Origin: a virus
Length of the DNA: 64,000 bases
Strand: one strand, 5' to 3'
Virus record (IMG/VR): IMGVR_UViG_3300024308_000024
Coordinates: 1-64,000 of that record
In this document: positions 33,363 to 42,993 of the stretch, in pieces
How positions within the stretch are numbered: position 1 is the first letter of the stretch
How the letters are laid out: every line of letters begins with the position of its first letter
Program-made: the position numbers and the translations under genes
Notes under the pieces: model-generated
The model's database searches: none
What the model was told of the DNA's origin: nothing
What the model saw: the letters and a program-made list of their open reading frames with translations, nothing else

Positions 33363-34874
33363 ATGTACCTCACCGAAGACGACGCATACCTTGCGGGGAG
33401 TCGTGGGGAGTTAAAAGACCTCTTTGAGAGTGAACAAACTGTACTACAAGACTTAGAGCAAGCGTTTGAGACGCTGAGCGCTCAGTACGTACAGATTGAC
33501 GCTCGTGGGATGTCTAAACAAAACGCTGTGGCGTTAGAGTCTTTACTCCCTACGGGACTGTTCGAACAAACCTCTCGGTACACGACTGCCCCTAGCTTAA
33601 CGCAGAAAACTTTAGCCTGTGAAGGTATCCTCACAATCGCATTAGCTGTGATCGCTGCTGCGTTAGTGGCTGTAGGTGTGTTGATTGTCAAGCTGTACAA
33701 GTGGATCAAAAACAAAACCCAAGAAGGCGTAGAAGCCGTAGAAAAAGCAGCAGAAGACATTGCTGCTGCACTCAACGAAACTGACGCAGATGAAGCTACA
33801 GAAGAACACGCAAAGAAAGCACCGTCTAACTTACGACAGTTCTTTGAGTCTCGTGTCAGAACTGTGGAAGAGTCTGTGATCAAAGAGCAGAAACACCACG
33901 TCAGTGAATTCGCTTTGCGGTTTGTGACTGACCCTCAGATCTCTAACCGTTTAGATAACCTCCATATTGAAATGCGTAAACTCCTACAAGGGGTGGCTGC
34001 ACAAGCGTTAGAGCTTGCTGTGTTTGTGAAAAAAGCAGACAGTACAGAAACTGGCAAGCTAGAACTCAGCGATGAAGATACTTTACGCGCCAACTGTACA
34101 GCTTTTCTTGCTGAGCAAGAGCAGCTCCAGCAACAGATCGGTAAACAAGCGATCTGGTTTAGTGGGGGTGCGTACAAAGGGTACGTCAAAGGACACGTGG
34201 GGCTGATCGATATCTTCGCTGCGTTCTTACCTGACCATAACCCACTGGCTCAGTTCAGTAAAGAAACGGTTGCGCTAACCTCACAAACGGCCACTACGCT
34301 CTTTGCAGAAGCAACAAAAGCATTTGAGCACACTGCTGCGATTGTTGCTGGTGGACCTACCTACTTAGAGAGCTTAAAAGTCAATGAGCTTTTAGGGTAC
34401 TTAAACGGTGGGGTGGGCGGACAACAAGTAAAGACGGGACGGCATAACGCTTACAACTACCCGATCACCAAAGACGGAGTGGTTTCCACACCAGAGTTGA
34501 TCCGACAAATTGTCAGAGAGCTTCAGCAGTCATTGGGTGCATTTGCTCACTTCGAACGGTTTAACTACGAGCTTGTGCGTCGCGTGTTTAAAACGTTTGA
34601 AACTGCAAGGAAACTTAGAAGTGACATTCGCGATCGTATCTTCAGTGACCCTGTGGATGAATCCAATCCGGAAGAGTACGAAAACTTCTTAAAAGAAGTC
34701 AAGGCGTTCTACCGGGAAGCGTTAGCGAAACAAGACGATGAACTCAAACGTACGAAAGAGCGGTACTTGAAGTTAATCGAACGTGGTAAAGATGCGGGCA
34801 GTCGGTTGGATGAAGCGGAGTTTAATCGATTAAACGAGAAACTTCAGGACTTCTTAAAACCTCTGGGTCGTTAA
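33363..34874 (+). CDS. virion/inner-head protein with membrane helix, 503 aa
   Basis: AATAGGAG before ATG. An acidic N-terminal part ends in TLACE (83-87), which fits the [SAG]-X-E consensus of the phiKZ-type prohead protease. Directly after it is a strong membrane helix (ILTIALAVIAAALVAVGVLI, about 89-108). The rest is a long helical, acidic protein with coiled-coil segments. It precedes the inner-head paralogues and is probably processed in the same way (inference). Could instead be a membrane-active ejection protein. Confidence 0.6.
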   Translation: MYLTEDDAYLAGSRGELKDLFESEQTVLQDLEQAFETLSAQYVQIDARGMSKQNAVALESLLPTGLFEQTSRYTTAPSLTQKTLACEGILTIALAVIAAALVAVGVLIVKLYKWIKNKTQEGVEAVEKAAEDIAAALNETDADEATEEHAKKAPSNLRQFFESRVRTVEESVIKEQKHHVSEFALRFVTDPQISNRLDNLHIEMRKLLQGVAAQALELAVFVKKADSTETGKLELSDEDTLRANCTAFLAEQEQLQQQIGKQAIWFSGGAYKGYVKGHVGLIDIFAAFLPDHNPLAQFSKETVALTSQTATTLFAEATKAFEHTAAIVAGGPTYLESLKVNELLGYLNGGVGGQQVKTGRHNAYNYPITKDGVVSTPELIRQIVRELQQSLGAFAHFERFNYELVRRVFKTFETARKLRSDIRDRIFSDPVDESNPEEYENFLKEVKAFYREALAKQDDELKRTKERYLKLIERGKDAGSRLDEAEFNRLNEKLQDFLKPLGR

Positions 34875-34884
34875 TTTTATGAGC

Positions 34885-34912
34885 AGCGAGGGTGTTTGCC
34901 CTCGCTTTTTTT
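34885..34912 (+). terminator. rho-independent terminator
   Basis: AGCGAGGG / CCCTCGCT stem followed by seven T. Confidence 0.85.
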
Positions 34913-34941
34913 CGGTTAAATTTCGAAGAGAGTTTTTAATT

Positions 34942-36309
34942 ATGGCGAAGAACAAACTGAATCGCTTTCTTGCTTTAGAGAGTGAGACGATCATCGAACA
35001 ACGTTTAGAAGGTTCGGAAGAGCCTACGGTCGGCGTAGAGGCTGCAGCCGCAGAATTAGGTGAAGTCGAAGAGGCGTTAGACGAATCGTTAGACGTCCAT
35101 GGCGAACTGTCGGCTTTAGCGAACCAAGTACAGACTGACGCAGACAACGGTAAGTTATCCGCAGAAGCTTTAGGCTACGCCAACGCGTTAGCCAAAGTAC
35201 ACTTAAGTCGTGTGGGTTTAGGTGGGTTACGAACTGGCCTAGAGTCGTCGTACTCTGCTGAGTCTGTAGGCTCTCGCATCAAAGAAGTGTGGGAGATGGT
35301 GAAGAAGTTCGTAACCGAATTCCTACGTAAATTGAATCTCTTCTTCCAGTCTTTCTTTAGCGCTTCCGGTCGTCGCGTGAAAGAATGCGAGCAGATGATC
35401 TCGCGCCTTAAGAAGGTGTCTGAGCATACCGCACCTCCACCAATACCAGCGACTTTAGAAATGAAGAAACTAACGGATGCTAAAGGCGAATTTTGGCAAC
35501 CCCTAGACGGATTGTTTTGCGTAGAGCAAGTCATGGCGTATGCGTTTGATGAAGTATCTACCAAATACGTCGATCATTTAAAGTTAGTTCGAGAACAACT
35601 CGATGAGATGGTGAAAGTGGTTGACGATTCAAACGCGTTTACTGCGGTGTTGGATAAATACCGAAACGTCAGATTGGGTTACGACACAGCCAACACGTTC
35701 TTACGCGAGACTCACGCCGCACCGGAAAGTCGCCGCAGTAAGGAGTACAAAACCCTAACCAGCGACATCCTGCTAGGCGATCGCCGTTTAATTTGGATCT
35801 GGAAAGGTAATGTCGTTCAGAACGAAGACTCCGGTAAAGGAAGTTCTGACTATTGGGCACACGTCGCACAGCAGTATGAGAAACATTCAGTTTATATGGA
35901 CAACTCTACGTTACAAGACGTTAAATTTACGGAAGTACCTGGACTAAACGCCAAGGAACTGACACTTCTTCTGGAAAAGGTGAAAAAGATTAGCGCTGAT
36001 CTTTTAAAATACGCTACCGTTGAAAAGTCTTTGTCGGACGAGATGGATCGTGTTTTAAAATCAGCAGGAGTGTTAGCGGGTCACGCAGATGCTAAAGGTG
36101 CTGACGATAGTGTAAGAGCGACTTCAAGCCACGCTGTTAGTGTTGTGAAAGCGATGATTCGCGCAAGTTCACAGTTCAGTACTGTGGCAGCTAAGTACTC
36201 TAACGAAATGTTAGACGCTACCATGGCATACGCACGAGCTAACCTTAAAGAGATCACCACAGTGGGTGCTTATGTTGCCCACGGGCTGAACAAAGAACTT
36301 AAATCTTAA
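34942..36309 (+). CDS. inner-head protein paralogue 1, 455 aa
   Basis: Start set at 34942 (GAAGAGAG upstream; matches paralogue starts). N-terminus MAKNKLNRFLALESE is shared with the genes at 44553 and 46061 (KLNRFLA[LM]E). An acidic N-terminal third ends in SSYSAE (102-107), a candidate propeptide cleavage site S-A-E, followed by an amphipathic helix (SVGSRIKEVWEMVKKFV). The remainder is helical, with a C-terminal 'AKYSNEMLDATMAYARAN'. Related proteins in phiKZ-like phages are abundant inner-head/ejection proteins; this assignment is by analogy. Confidence 0.7.
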   Translation: MAKNKLNRFLALESETIIEQRLEGSEEPTVGVEAAAAELGEVEEALDESLDVHGELSALANQVQTDADNGKLSAEALGYANALAKVHLSRVGLGGLRTGLESSYSAESVGSRIKEVWEMVKKFVTEFLRKLNLFFQSFFSASGRRVKECEQMISRLKKVSEHTAPPPIPATLEMKKLTDAKGEFWQPLDGLFCVEQVMAYAFDEVSTKYVDHLKLVREQLDEMVKVVDDSNAFTAVLDKYRNVRLGYDTANTFLRETHAAPESRRSKEYKTLTSDILLGDRRLIWIWKGNVVQNEDSGKGSSDYWAHVAQQYEKHSVYMDNSTLQDVKFTEVPGLNAKELTLLLEKVKKISADLLKYATVEKSLSDEMDRVLKSAGVLAGHADAKGADDSVRATSSHAVSVVKAMIRASSQFSTVAAKYSNEMLDATMAYARANLKEITTVGAYVAHGLNKELKS

Positions 36310-36315
36310 GTCACA

Positions 36316-36349
36316 CCAAGCATACAGGGAGGCGCGAAGCCTCCCTGTA
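36316..36349. terminator. bidirectional terminator
   Basis: AGCATACAGGGAGGC / GCCTCCCTGTATGCT, a perfect 15-bp stem with GCGAA loop, between convergent genes. Confidence 0.75.
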
Positions 36350-36356
36350 TGCTGCT

Positions 36357-39263
36357 TTATGCCGTATGTCGTTTAAAATCCACCAGCACGTCTTCTATGA
36401 CGTTTAAACGGTTGTTCGGTAGTAACTCCAAAACCCGTTTCACAGAAGCACGGTCTGCGCTGTCCGCTACAGTAAACGTAGAGATGTCTTTAGAAGGACC
36501 GAGTTTCTCTAAGTCTATAGAAATCACGTCATCCCCAAGTGCCGTACGTAACTGAACGATCAAACTATCCAACGATACCGTCGTGCGTGTTAGTGCAGAA
36601 GCAATCGTCGCTTTCACTGCAGTACGAATCACTTCCCGTACTTTGTCGTCCAAGTACTTCGTCTCCGACAGGTAACACCGTACCACAAACGACAGACTCG
36701 ATGGAATCTGCAAGCGTCTTTGGTCATCGGCGATGACGTTGATAAACCCGATGTTTTTATTGGGGTAGTAGTACAACTCTGTACGATCGTACAGCTGTGC
36801 GTTCAGTGCCGCAATCTCCGTGTTGATGTACCCCACTAACGTCTGTGCGATACTGTCTCGGTAGGCGATGTCAGACTCTACGGTAGCGTACAAGTAGATT
36901 GCATCCACCAGCAGTAAGTCCACCTGACGTAATACCGTACGTCCGTTTGCAATCACTGGCAATTCCGTAACAGGGTCAATCACCACTGAACCTGCCGGGA
37001 ATAACACCACGGGTTCTCCGTCTTCGTAAACGATGTCCCCTACGTTGTGTAACACCGTCCGTTTAAAGGTGTCATCTGGTAAACGCTCTAACACCACGGC
37101 TCCTGTCACTGGGTCAGTCCGGTACACAGGAGACTTGTACGTGAGGTAGACGTCCGTAGGATGTCGTTCGTACGTGACCGTACTGGCTACACTACGACCA
37201 TTACTCCACAGTCTCTCTAAATACACTCCTAACTCCAGCACCAGCAACTCTTCCGTTAACCCTAGCGTGTCATCTGGGAGTAAGTGCATTCCTAAGTGAT
37301 CGTCGATACTCGTGCGCTGGAACCCATCCACGTTGTACTCACTGACCCCATAAACGATTCTCCACTCGTGGTTCAGTGGAGCTGCTAACACTTGCGGGGT
37401 GGTATCAAACATCGTAAAGTTAGTCAGCAGTAACGCGTTCGTGTCACTCACGTCGTAGTTTGTGACGACCCTAAAGTCCCAGTAATACTCGTTACTGTCA
37501 GGATCGACTCCTCGCACCGTCCCGTTGACGTACGCACCAGACGACTCTCCAGGAGGGACAAAGTACAGCTGTGCGTGCAACTGCTCTGGGGCTAACGCTT
37601 TGTACACCTCACTAGAACGGGTTTTCACAGTGACTAAATACCCTTCTGCCGTTTTCTGGATTAAGAATCCATCCGTCGTGACAAAAAGTCCAGTGGTCTC
37701 ATTCTCGGTTAAGAAGCGACGAGACTTTAACGTAGGAGCGTCTAAGTAAAACGCGCGCACATTAAACTGGTTATCAGTCGCATCCAGCACGTAATGAAAC
37801 GGAGTATACACGTAGGTCCCATTGTTTAGAATGTTTGCTACGGTGTCGTTCCCTTGTACGGTGGGATTAGGGATCTCTGTCGTGGGGACTAGCTGCAACG
37901 TACCGTCTTTGTATTGCAATAACGTGTTAGAGAGCACAGTTAACCGCTCACCGTTTCTACGGACAGTTGCCAGTAACTCCAACTGACTGTACGACGTTTG
38001 TAAGGTATCGATAGTACACGCAGCACCAGAGTTGAACTTATACCCAGCGATTGTCGGTAACCCACGAGACGCTAAGTATTTACGCGTCGTCAAACGGTCT
38101 ACGGACTTAATGACACTGTACCCTAATGACGTCAGTTTAGCTTCTAGCTCCAGTGGAGTGATAGGCGTTTGACGAGGAGAGATCCCCGCCATCACACGAG
38201 CACGTAGCTCTTCTGTCGTCAGTGCGTTTCTGCCGCCTTGACAAATCCCTGCAGAGTAAATACCTTTACTGGCAATCAAGCTCAGTGGTGCGCTAAATAC
38301 GCTTTGATCTGCAGTGTACTCTGTACCCCACTCTGCTGGAAATGCGTTGACGTTGTAGTCTCGTAAGTCTTGTGTGAAATCCCCACGGGTCGTGTAGATA
38401 TCAATCCGTAATTGATTCGATACCAACCCGGCGGTTAGATACACCAGAGGAATCTGTACCTGTAACTGATTGTCTAATACCTTCAGTACAGCGGTGACCT
38501 CTGTAGGGTCGTAGGTGATCGCATCGTGCGTGGTTTTGTATTCGGTGAAACTTCCGTCTTCGTTTGCGCCATACACCCGACAGTAGTAAAACTGATCAGG
38601 GAAGTTGATCAACTGTTTATACCCCACAGAAACATTCGGGGTGTCGATAAACGTGGTAACTTCTAACTGGGGAACAGTAAACTCAAACTCAATGTGGCGT
38701 ACACCCGAGATGTCGTTTAAGTACCAGTTGACGATGTTACTTTCAATCTGCTGTAAAGGAGACACCACGTCTGTGTCGTACAGAACTTGTATTCCACCTG
38801 ACGCCAGTACTCGAATCTCCAACGGGTACTGTAACGTAAACGGTATGTCATTCGGACGAATCACCGTTCCTCTTGGAATCACTAACTTACGTGTTACGCC
38901 GTCAGCCGTAACCACTGCGCGTTGACGGATTTCCGCTTCAGAGATAAACATCCGAAAAGGTGCAGTACTGTACTGACCAAACACACCAAGGTAATCGTCA
39001 TCCGACATGTGTAAGTACAAGTCTTCTCTTGTAAGAGCACGCTGTGGTGCACGACGACGGTCGATCGTTTCTAAGTGACGGTGTAGACTAGCTGTGGTCA
39101 CAGCAGCAGACTCCATCAAGTGCACAAAAGGAGACGTCGCATCCACAACGTCGAAAGCTCCGTTTAATGCTTCTTCCAAGGTTGCTAGTTGCAACTCTTG
39201 AATCAACATGGGGTTGTTTCTAACCAGATCCAGCTGGTCGTTTAATTGAGTCACAGAAGACAT
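36357..39263 (-). CDS. baseplate wedge protein, T4 gp6-like, 968 aa
   Basis: A large virion protein in the minus-strand baseplate pair. The N-terminal half has alternating strand-rich domains; the C-terminal part (YLDDKVREVIRTAVKATI ... LLPNNRLNVIEDVLVDFKR) has the layout of T4 gp6/gpJ-type baseplate proteins, whose C-termini contain a helical bundle and a conserved 'RL' end. Recognition is by layout, not by a sequence search. It lies after the 363-aa gene. TAGGGTAATTCAGAT before ATG. Confidence 0.6.
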   Translation of the reverse strand: MSSVTQLNDQLDLVRNNPMLIQELQLATLEEALNGAFDVVDATSPFVHLMESAAVTTASLHRHLETIDRRRAPQRALTREDLYLHMSDDDYLGVFGQYSTAPFRMFISEAEIRQRAVVTADGVTRKLVIPRGTVIRPNDIPFTLQYPLEIRVLASGGIQVLYDTDVVSPLQQIESNIVNWYLNDISGVRHIEFEFTVPQLEVTTFIDTPNVSVGYKQLINFPDQFYYCRVYGANEDGSFTEYKTTHDAITYDPTEVTAVLKVLDNQLQVQIPLVYLTAGLVSNQLRIDIYTTRGDFTQDLRDYNVNAFPAEWGTEYTADQSVFSAPLSLIASKGIYSAGICQGGRNALTTEELRARVMAGISPRQTPITPLELEAKLTSLGYSVIKSVDRLTTRKYLASRGLPTIAGYKFNSGAACTIDTLQTSYSQLELLATVRRNGERLTVLSNTLLQYKDGTLQLVPTTEIPNPTVQGNDTVANILNNGTYVYTPFHYVLDATDNQFNVRAFYLDAPTLKSRRFLTENETTGLFVTTDGFLIQKTAEGYLVTVKTRSSEVYKALAPEQLHAQLYFVPPGESSGAYVNGTVRGVDPDSNEYYWDFRVVTNYDVSDTNALLLTNFTMFDTTPQVLAAPLNHEWRIVYGVSEYNVDGFQRTSIDDHLGMHLLPDDTLGLTEELLVLELGVYLERLWSNGRSVASTVTYERHPTDVYLTYKSPVYRTDPVTGAVVLERLPDDTFKRTVLHNVGDIVYEDGEPVVLFPAGSVVIDPVTELPVIANGRTVLRQVDLLLVDAIYLYATVESDIAYRDSIAQTLVGYINTEIAALNAQLYDRTELYYYPNKNIGFINVIADDQRRLQIPSSLSFVVRCYLSETKYLDDKVREVIRTAVKATIASALTRTTVSLDSLIVQLRTALGDDVISIDLEKLGPSKDISTFTVADSADRASVKRVLELLPNNRLNVIEDVLVDFKRHTA

Positions 39264-39270
39264 ATCTGAA

Positions 39271-40362
39271 TTACCCTACTTTAATGGAGTTGTATTGATC
39301 TCGTGTAACAAACCACATCAGCTCGTTGGTCAGTGGGTGTATCAACGGATACCCACGGAAGTTTCCATACACAAGGTCACGTTCACGTAACTGAATCATG
39401 TTTTGTCCTTTGAGCACGACTGTAGACTCACGGACTTGTAGAATCGTCATTGCGGGGTTATACCAGCTCACTAACCGATTGAACTCTTCAATCGTAATCG
39501 GATCGTTGTAGTCCATCCCGTAGCATCGGAACTGTGCGGTGATCTGATCGCTCCCTTCCACAAACGTGCGGTCACGGTTAAAATTCGCTGCAACACCAGT
39601 GGGATTCGTGTAAGGAAATCCAGCACCGATCGCAAAGGTTTTAGTCACCCAACGACGCGAAGGGTCTAAGTCAAAGTGGTAGATTCGTGTATTGTAGTCA
39701 ATACTCCGACGAACGATGTGATCGTTGTAAGGAACCATGTCCCCCACGTACACAGAGCTTGCGTACAGTAACCACACCGCCAGTAATAACGAAATCGGAT
39801 CACCGTCTACGTTACGAAACGTTGCCGTTAAGTCAAACGGTGTGGTGATCCTCACGTGTGAGTCGATGTGACCATACACCTCTTTACGCACACCAGCACG
39901 AGACTCATAAAACTGTGCCACCTGATCTGGCCAGCCCGTGAGAGAAATCAAGTTGTTGGTCAGTAACGTAATGAACGGTAAGTGGTCGTCAATCAGCGGA
40001 GAAGTGATCTTCCCAGGAGGCATGGTTCCTGAATTAAAAAGACGATCGTACTTGTACGTCATCCCCCGACTGTTCCTCGGATCTAACAAACTTCGTACTG
40101 CGCGTTGGATCGTGTATTCGTCTTGGGTTAAAAGTGGCGATAGCGGCCTCACCCCTGAGAGGTTATCGTATGTTAGATTTAGGTCTGGCCGCGTGAAGAA
40201 CGTGATCCCTCCATTATCATGGTGGAGTTTTAAGGGCGAGCCTAACCCCCTGTGGTTAATCCCAAACAGCATATTTGCGTACGCTGTCGAGAAGTCACCC
40301 CCGCCTGTCGTACGGGCGATGGTATCAATCGCCTGGCGGATTAACTCTTCTTTATTAGCCAT
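39271..40362 (-). CDS. virion structural protein, probable baseplate component, 363 aa
   Basis: First gene of the two-gene minus-strand unit with the gp6-like protein; seven bases separate them. Mixed, strand-rich, soluble; no transmembrane segment. No recognised domain; the linkage and composition (aromatic, Arg and Asp rich) suggest a baseplate or tail protein. Upstream lies a 35-bp divergent region. Confidence 0.65.
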   Translation of the reverse strand: MANKEELIRQAIDTIARTTGGGDFSTAYANMLFGINHRGLGSPLKLHHDNGGITFFTRPDLNLTYDNLSGVRPLSPLLTQDEYTIQRAVRSLLDPRNSRGMTYKYDRLFNSGTMPPGKITSPLIDDHLPFITLLTNNLISLTGWPDQVAQFYESRAGVRKEVYGHIDSHVRITTPFDLTATFRNVDGDPISLLLAVWLLYASSVYVGDMVPYNDHIVRRSIDYNTRIYHFDLDPSRRWVTKTFAIGAGFPYTNPTGVAANFNRDRTFVEGSDQITAQFRCYGMDYNDPITIEEFNRLVSWYNPAMTILQVRESTVVLKGQNMIQLRERDLVYGNFRGYPLIHPLTNELMWFVTRDQYNSIKVG

Positions 40363-40397
40363 GTGTTAAACCTTTTTTTTCTTAAGAGTGAGGATGT

Positions 40398-41477
40398 ATG
40401 TATACACCAGCTACAGTTACCGTTTTAGAAGCCGCGTCGAGTGTCGCGAAGCTTCTTGGACAAATGCGTCAAGAAGGAGCCGACAGTCTGGTGGAATACA
40501 CACAGGCCAGTCGGGTACAACCCATCGTACTGATTGACTCCAGTATCGAACACGAACCTTTCATTTCTGACGTGTTACAAACCTTGACGTCAATGTTCTC
40601 TGCTTACTACTTACAAGCAGTGGCGATCTCCAATAAATTGGGTGATATGTCGATCTCTGCACGGTTGGATAAATTCAACCCAAACCGTAGTGCGCTCGGC
40701 AGTGTGTTAACCGGACTAAGCCAAGAAGACTTCCGTAAGAGTCTTCCGAATTATCGTCGCTTAGCCCAAGAAGCACATGATTCCGGTCCAGGTGCAATTA
40801 CTGCAGGTGCAGGCCGTGGTGGTGTGCAAGGTTTACGCGAAGCAGATAACCTAGCTGTCGGTAAAGTGTTAGACGTTGAGTTCTCTGACGGGAAGAACAA
40901 GATCGTCGTGCCGGTGACCGTCCAGTTGCAGCCGATCGCTATACGTCAAGACGTCTTACTGGACAACTTACGTAGTGCTGGGAGTGAATACACGGCGAAA
41001 GAGCGGAAGTATCAATGGAAAGCAGGTGCAATTCGTTTTATCCGGGACATCGTGTTAGCAGAAGACATTATCCAGATGGACAAGCGCGGTATGATGCGCG
41101 ACAAAGACGGCATTTATGCTGCTTTATTAGGCAACGAACGCGGTAGTAAATTAGCCGGTTTAGCCTCTGGTAATTTGTCTGTAGCCAGTGCCTCCGCGAT
41201 GCTGGTGATCCCTACGGATACACAGTTGCAAATCGAACGTGAGCTTCTGATGACGTTTAAAGACCCTACGTCCCGTCAGCGTCTGTTTGTGAAGTCCGCT
41301 TTGATGTTACTGTGTGTGATCGACCGTGAACTCGGTGAGATCAAGATCTACCATCGTGGTGTGGCATTGCCGACTAAACTGTTGTTGCGTGACTTAAAGT
41401 CTGCCAACAAAGGGACAGGTCCTGACATCGAAAGTATTTTAAAAGCCTACCGCGCAGCCACTGCGCCTAGTTTCTAA
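40398..41477 (+). CDS. virion-associated protein, 359 aa
   Basis: Divergent from the baseplate unit, with AAGAGTGAGG before ATG. Helical N-terminus, a Gly-rich loop (PGAITAGAGRGGVQGLREA, about 131-149) and an alpha/beta C-terminus. No recognised family; the conservative composition and location between baseplate and inner-head genes suggest a virion protein. Confidence 0.6.
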   Translation: MYTPATVTVLEAASSVAKLLGQMRQEGADSLVEYTQASRVQPIVLIDSSIEHEPFISDVLQTLTSMFSAYYLQAVAISNKLGDMSISARLDKFNPNRSALGSVLTGLSQEDFRKSLPNYRRLAQEAHDSGPGAITAGAGRGGVQGLREADNLAVGKVLDVEFSDGKNKIVVPVTVQLQPIAIRQDVLLDNLRSAGSEYTAKERKYQWKAGAIRFIRDIVLAEDIIQMDKRGMMRDKDGIYAALLGNERGSKLAGLASGNLSVASASAMLVIPTDTQLQIERELLMTFKDPTSRQRLFVKSALMLLCVIDRELGEIKIYHRGVALPTKLLLRDLKSANKGTGPDIESILKAYRAATAPSF

Positions 41478-41489
41478 CGGAGCCTCTCC

Positions 41490-42431
41490 ATGAGCCATGT
41501 GAATTACACCGAAGAAGCCTACGTAGATCTGTCTGGTATCAAAGATTACCTGAAAGGTTTACTGCCTTCTTTCAAACGAAATGATGTACTAAACGACGCC
41601 AAAGCGACGTTAGACATCCTGAAGAACCACACATTACCTCCATACAAAAGTGCGGTGGATGAACGTGTGTTTCAAACCTTGAAGTCTGCGTGGTGTAAAG
41701 ACACCAACACGTACTTAATGGGTCAGTTACGTGGACAACGCGGTAACTACATCGAGATCGTGTACCGTGCGTTACAAACCTTACCTGCGAAACTGGAATG
41801 GTTGGAGCAGAACGTTGCTGCAGAAGACAGCAATGAGATCTCTAAGTTTGGTTTGACGTACCGTTCCACGTCGGTGATCCGTGCGTTAGAAGGTATGTCG
41901 TTTACTGTGAGCTACGCACGTAAGTTACTGCTGTGGACGTACCATCAAGAGTTAATCGCGAATGGTGGGGGTGACATCCCCGCTCCACTGAATGCCGTGG
42001 AACAAAAGAAACTGAACGACGGCCTGACGATGTTTGCTCGTTACTTACAGATCTTCTTACACACGACAGAAGAGTTTGTATCGGCGATTGAGTCTGCGCC
42101 AGAGATCACTCTGGATCTGAAGAACATCGATGCTGCAGTACAGGTCCATGGCCGTGACATCGTCGATCCAATGCGTTTTGGGTTTATCAACCATCGGTAC
42201 AACCCCATCTACCACGTCCGTTTAGCGATTGCCGAATGGCAAACAGCGAAGTACCACGAAGCAGTGGAAGAGCAGAAGTCGTTAGAGCTACGTTTAATGC
42301 ACTTAAAGAAACAACGCAGTGGTCAGCAAGACGCTGCATTGGAAAAGATGATTGATGTGCAGGAAAAGCGGATGTTGCTGATCACTAACGAGATCATCGA
42401 AATGGAACGTGACGCTGGTATGCGGGAGTAA
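41490..42431 (+). CDS. hypothetical protein, 313 aa, probable virion protein
   Basis: GGAGCC upstream of ATG. Helical throughout, with a C-terminal coiled coil (about 250-313: AVEEQKSLELRLMHLKKQ). No recognised domain. Three bases from the next gene. Confidence 0.7.
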   Translation: MSHVNYTEEAYVDLSGIKDYLKGLLPSFKRNDVLNDAKATLDILKNHTLPPYKSAVDERVFQTLKSAWCKDTNTYLMGQLRGQRGNYIEIVYRALQTLPAKLEWLEQNVAAEDSNEISKFGLTYRSTSVIRALEGMSFTVSYARKLLLWTYHQELIANGGGDIPAPLNAVEQKKLNDGLTMFARYLQIFLHTTEEFVSAIESAPEITLDLKNIDAAVQVHGRDIVDPMRFGFINHRYNPIYHVRLAIAEWQTAKYHEAVEEQKSLELRLMHLKKQRSGQQDAALEKMIDVQEKRMLLITNEIIEMERDAGMRE

Positions 42432-42434
42432 GGT

Positions 42435-42944
42435 ATGGACTTACTCAACTATCAATACTACCCACTGGGGTTTCGTACTCCACTCGCTCCAGAACAAGCC
42501 AGACACGACACTGACGTAGACCACGCGTGGGTGGCGTTGTACGAGACCATCCGTAACGGCCGAAACAACATCGCTTCGATGTCCTTCCGGATTGCGGTGC
42601 TCAAACACGCCAAGCGTTTACTCGGTACTGACTTCCGTACTTTTTTAGACGCGCAAGACCGCAATCCAAAGCTTACACGCTCTGGATTTGTTTTGTTAGA
42701 AGAAACGTGTCGGTTTGTCCAAACTGGCCATCGTCAACTGAACTTATCGAGCAATCAGTTACTGCTTGCAGAAGAGTTCAGAGCACAGCGTTTTGAAAGC
42801 CCAGAGGGCCCTCAACGCACCACCAAACTGTCTGAAAAGTTTAACGTCAGTGCGCCGTACCTGTACCAATGGGTGAACCAACCCAATGGGATGGCTGATC
42901 TGATCTGTACGTTAAACGTGCTGTTTGGTAGCACCGTCGAGTGA
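42435..42944 (+). CDS. hypothetical protein, 169 aa
   Basis: Starts 4 bases after the upstream stop with GGGAGTAAGGT before ATG. Helical; contains a segment KLSEKFNVSAPYLYQWVNQ (near the C-terminus) resembling a helix-turn-helix. Could be a small structural or regulatory protein. Function unknown. Confidence 0.68.
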   Translation: MDLLNYQYYPLGFRTPLAPEQARHDTDVDHAWVALYETIRNGRNNIASMSFRIAVLKHAKRLLGTDFRTFLDAQDRNPKLTRSGFVLLEETCRFVQTGHRQLNLSSNQLLLAEEFRAQRFESPEGPQRTTKLSEKFNVSAPYLYQWVNQPNGMADLICTLNVLFGSTVE

Positions 42945-42993
42945 GGGAGTCCCCTCGCTTTACTTTCTTAAAAACTAAGTAAAGGAGTCAGCA

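Noticed and set aside
42945-42960. Small hairpin GAGGG/CCCTC after the 169-aa gene
   Set aside because: Stem only five base pairs and no T-run; too weak to call a terminator.
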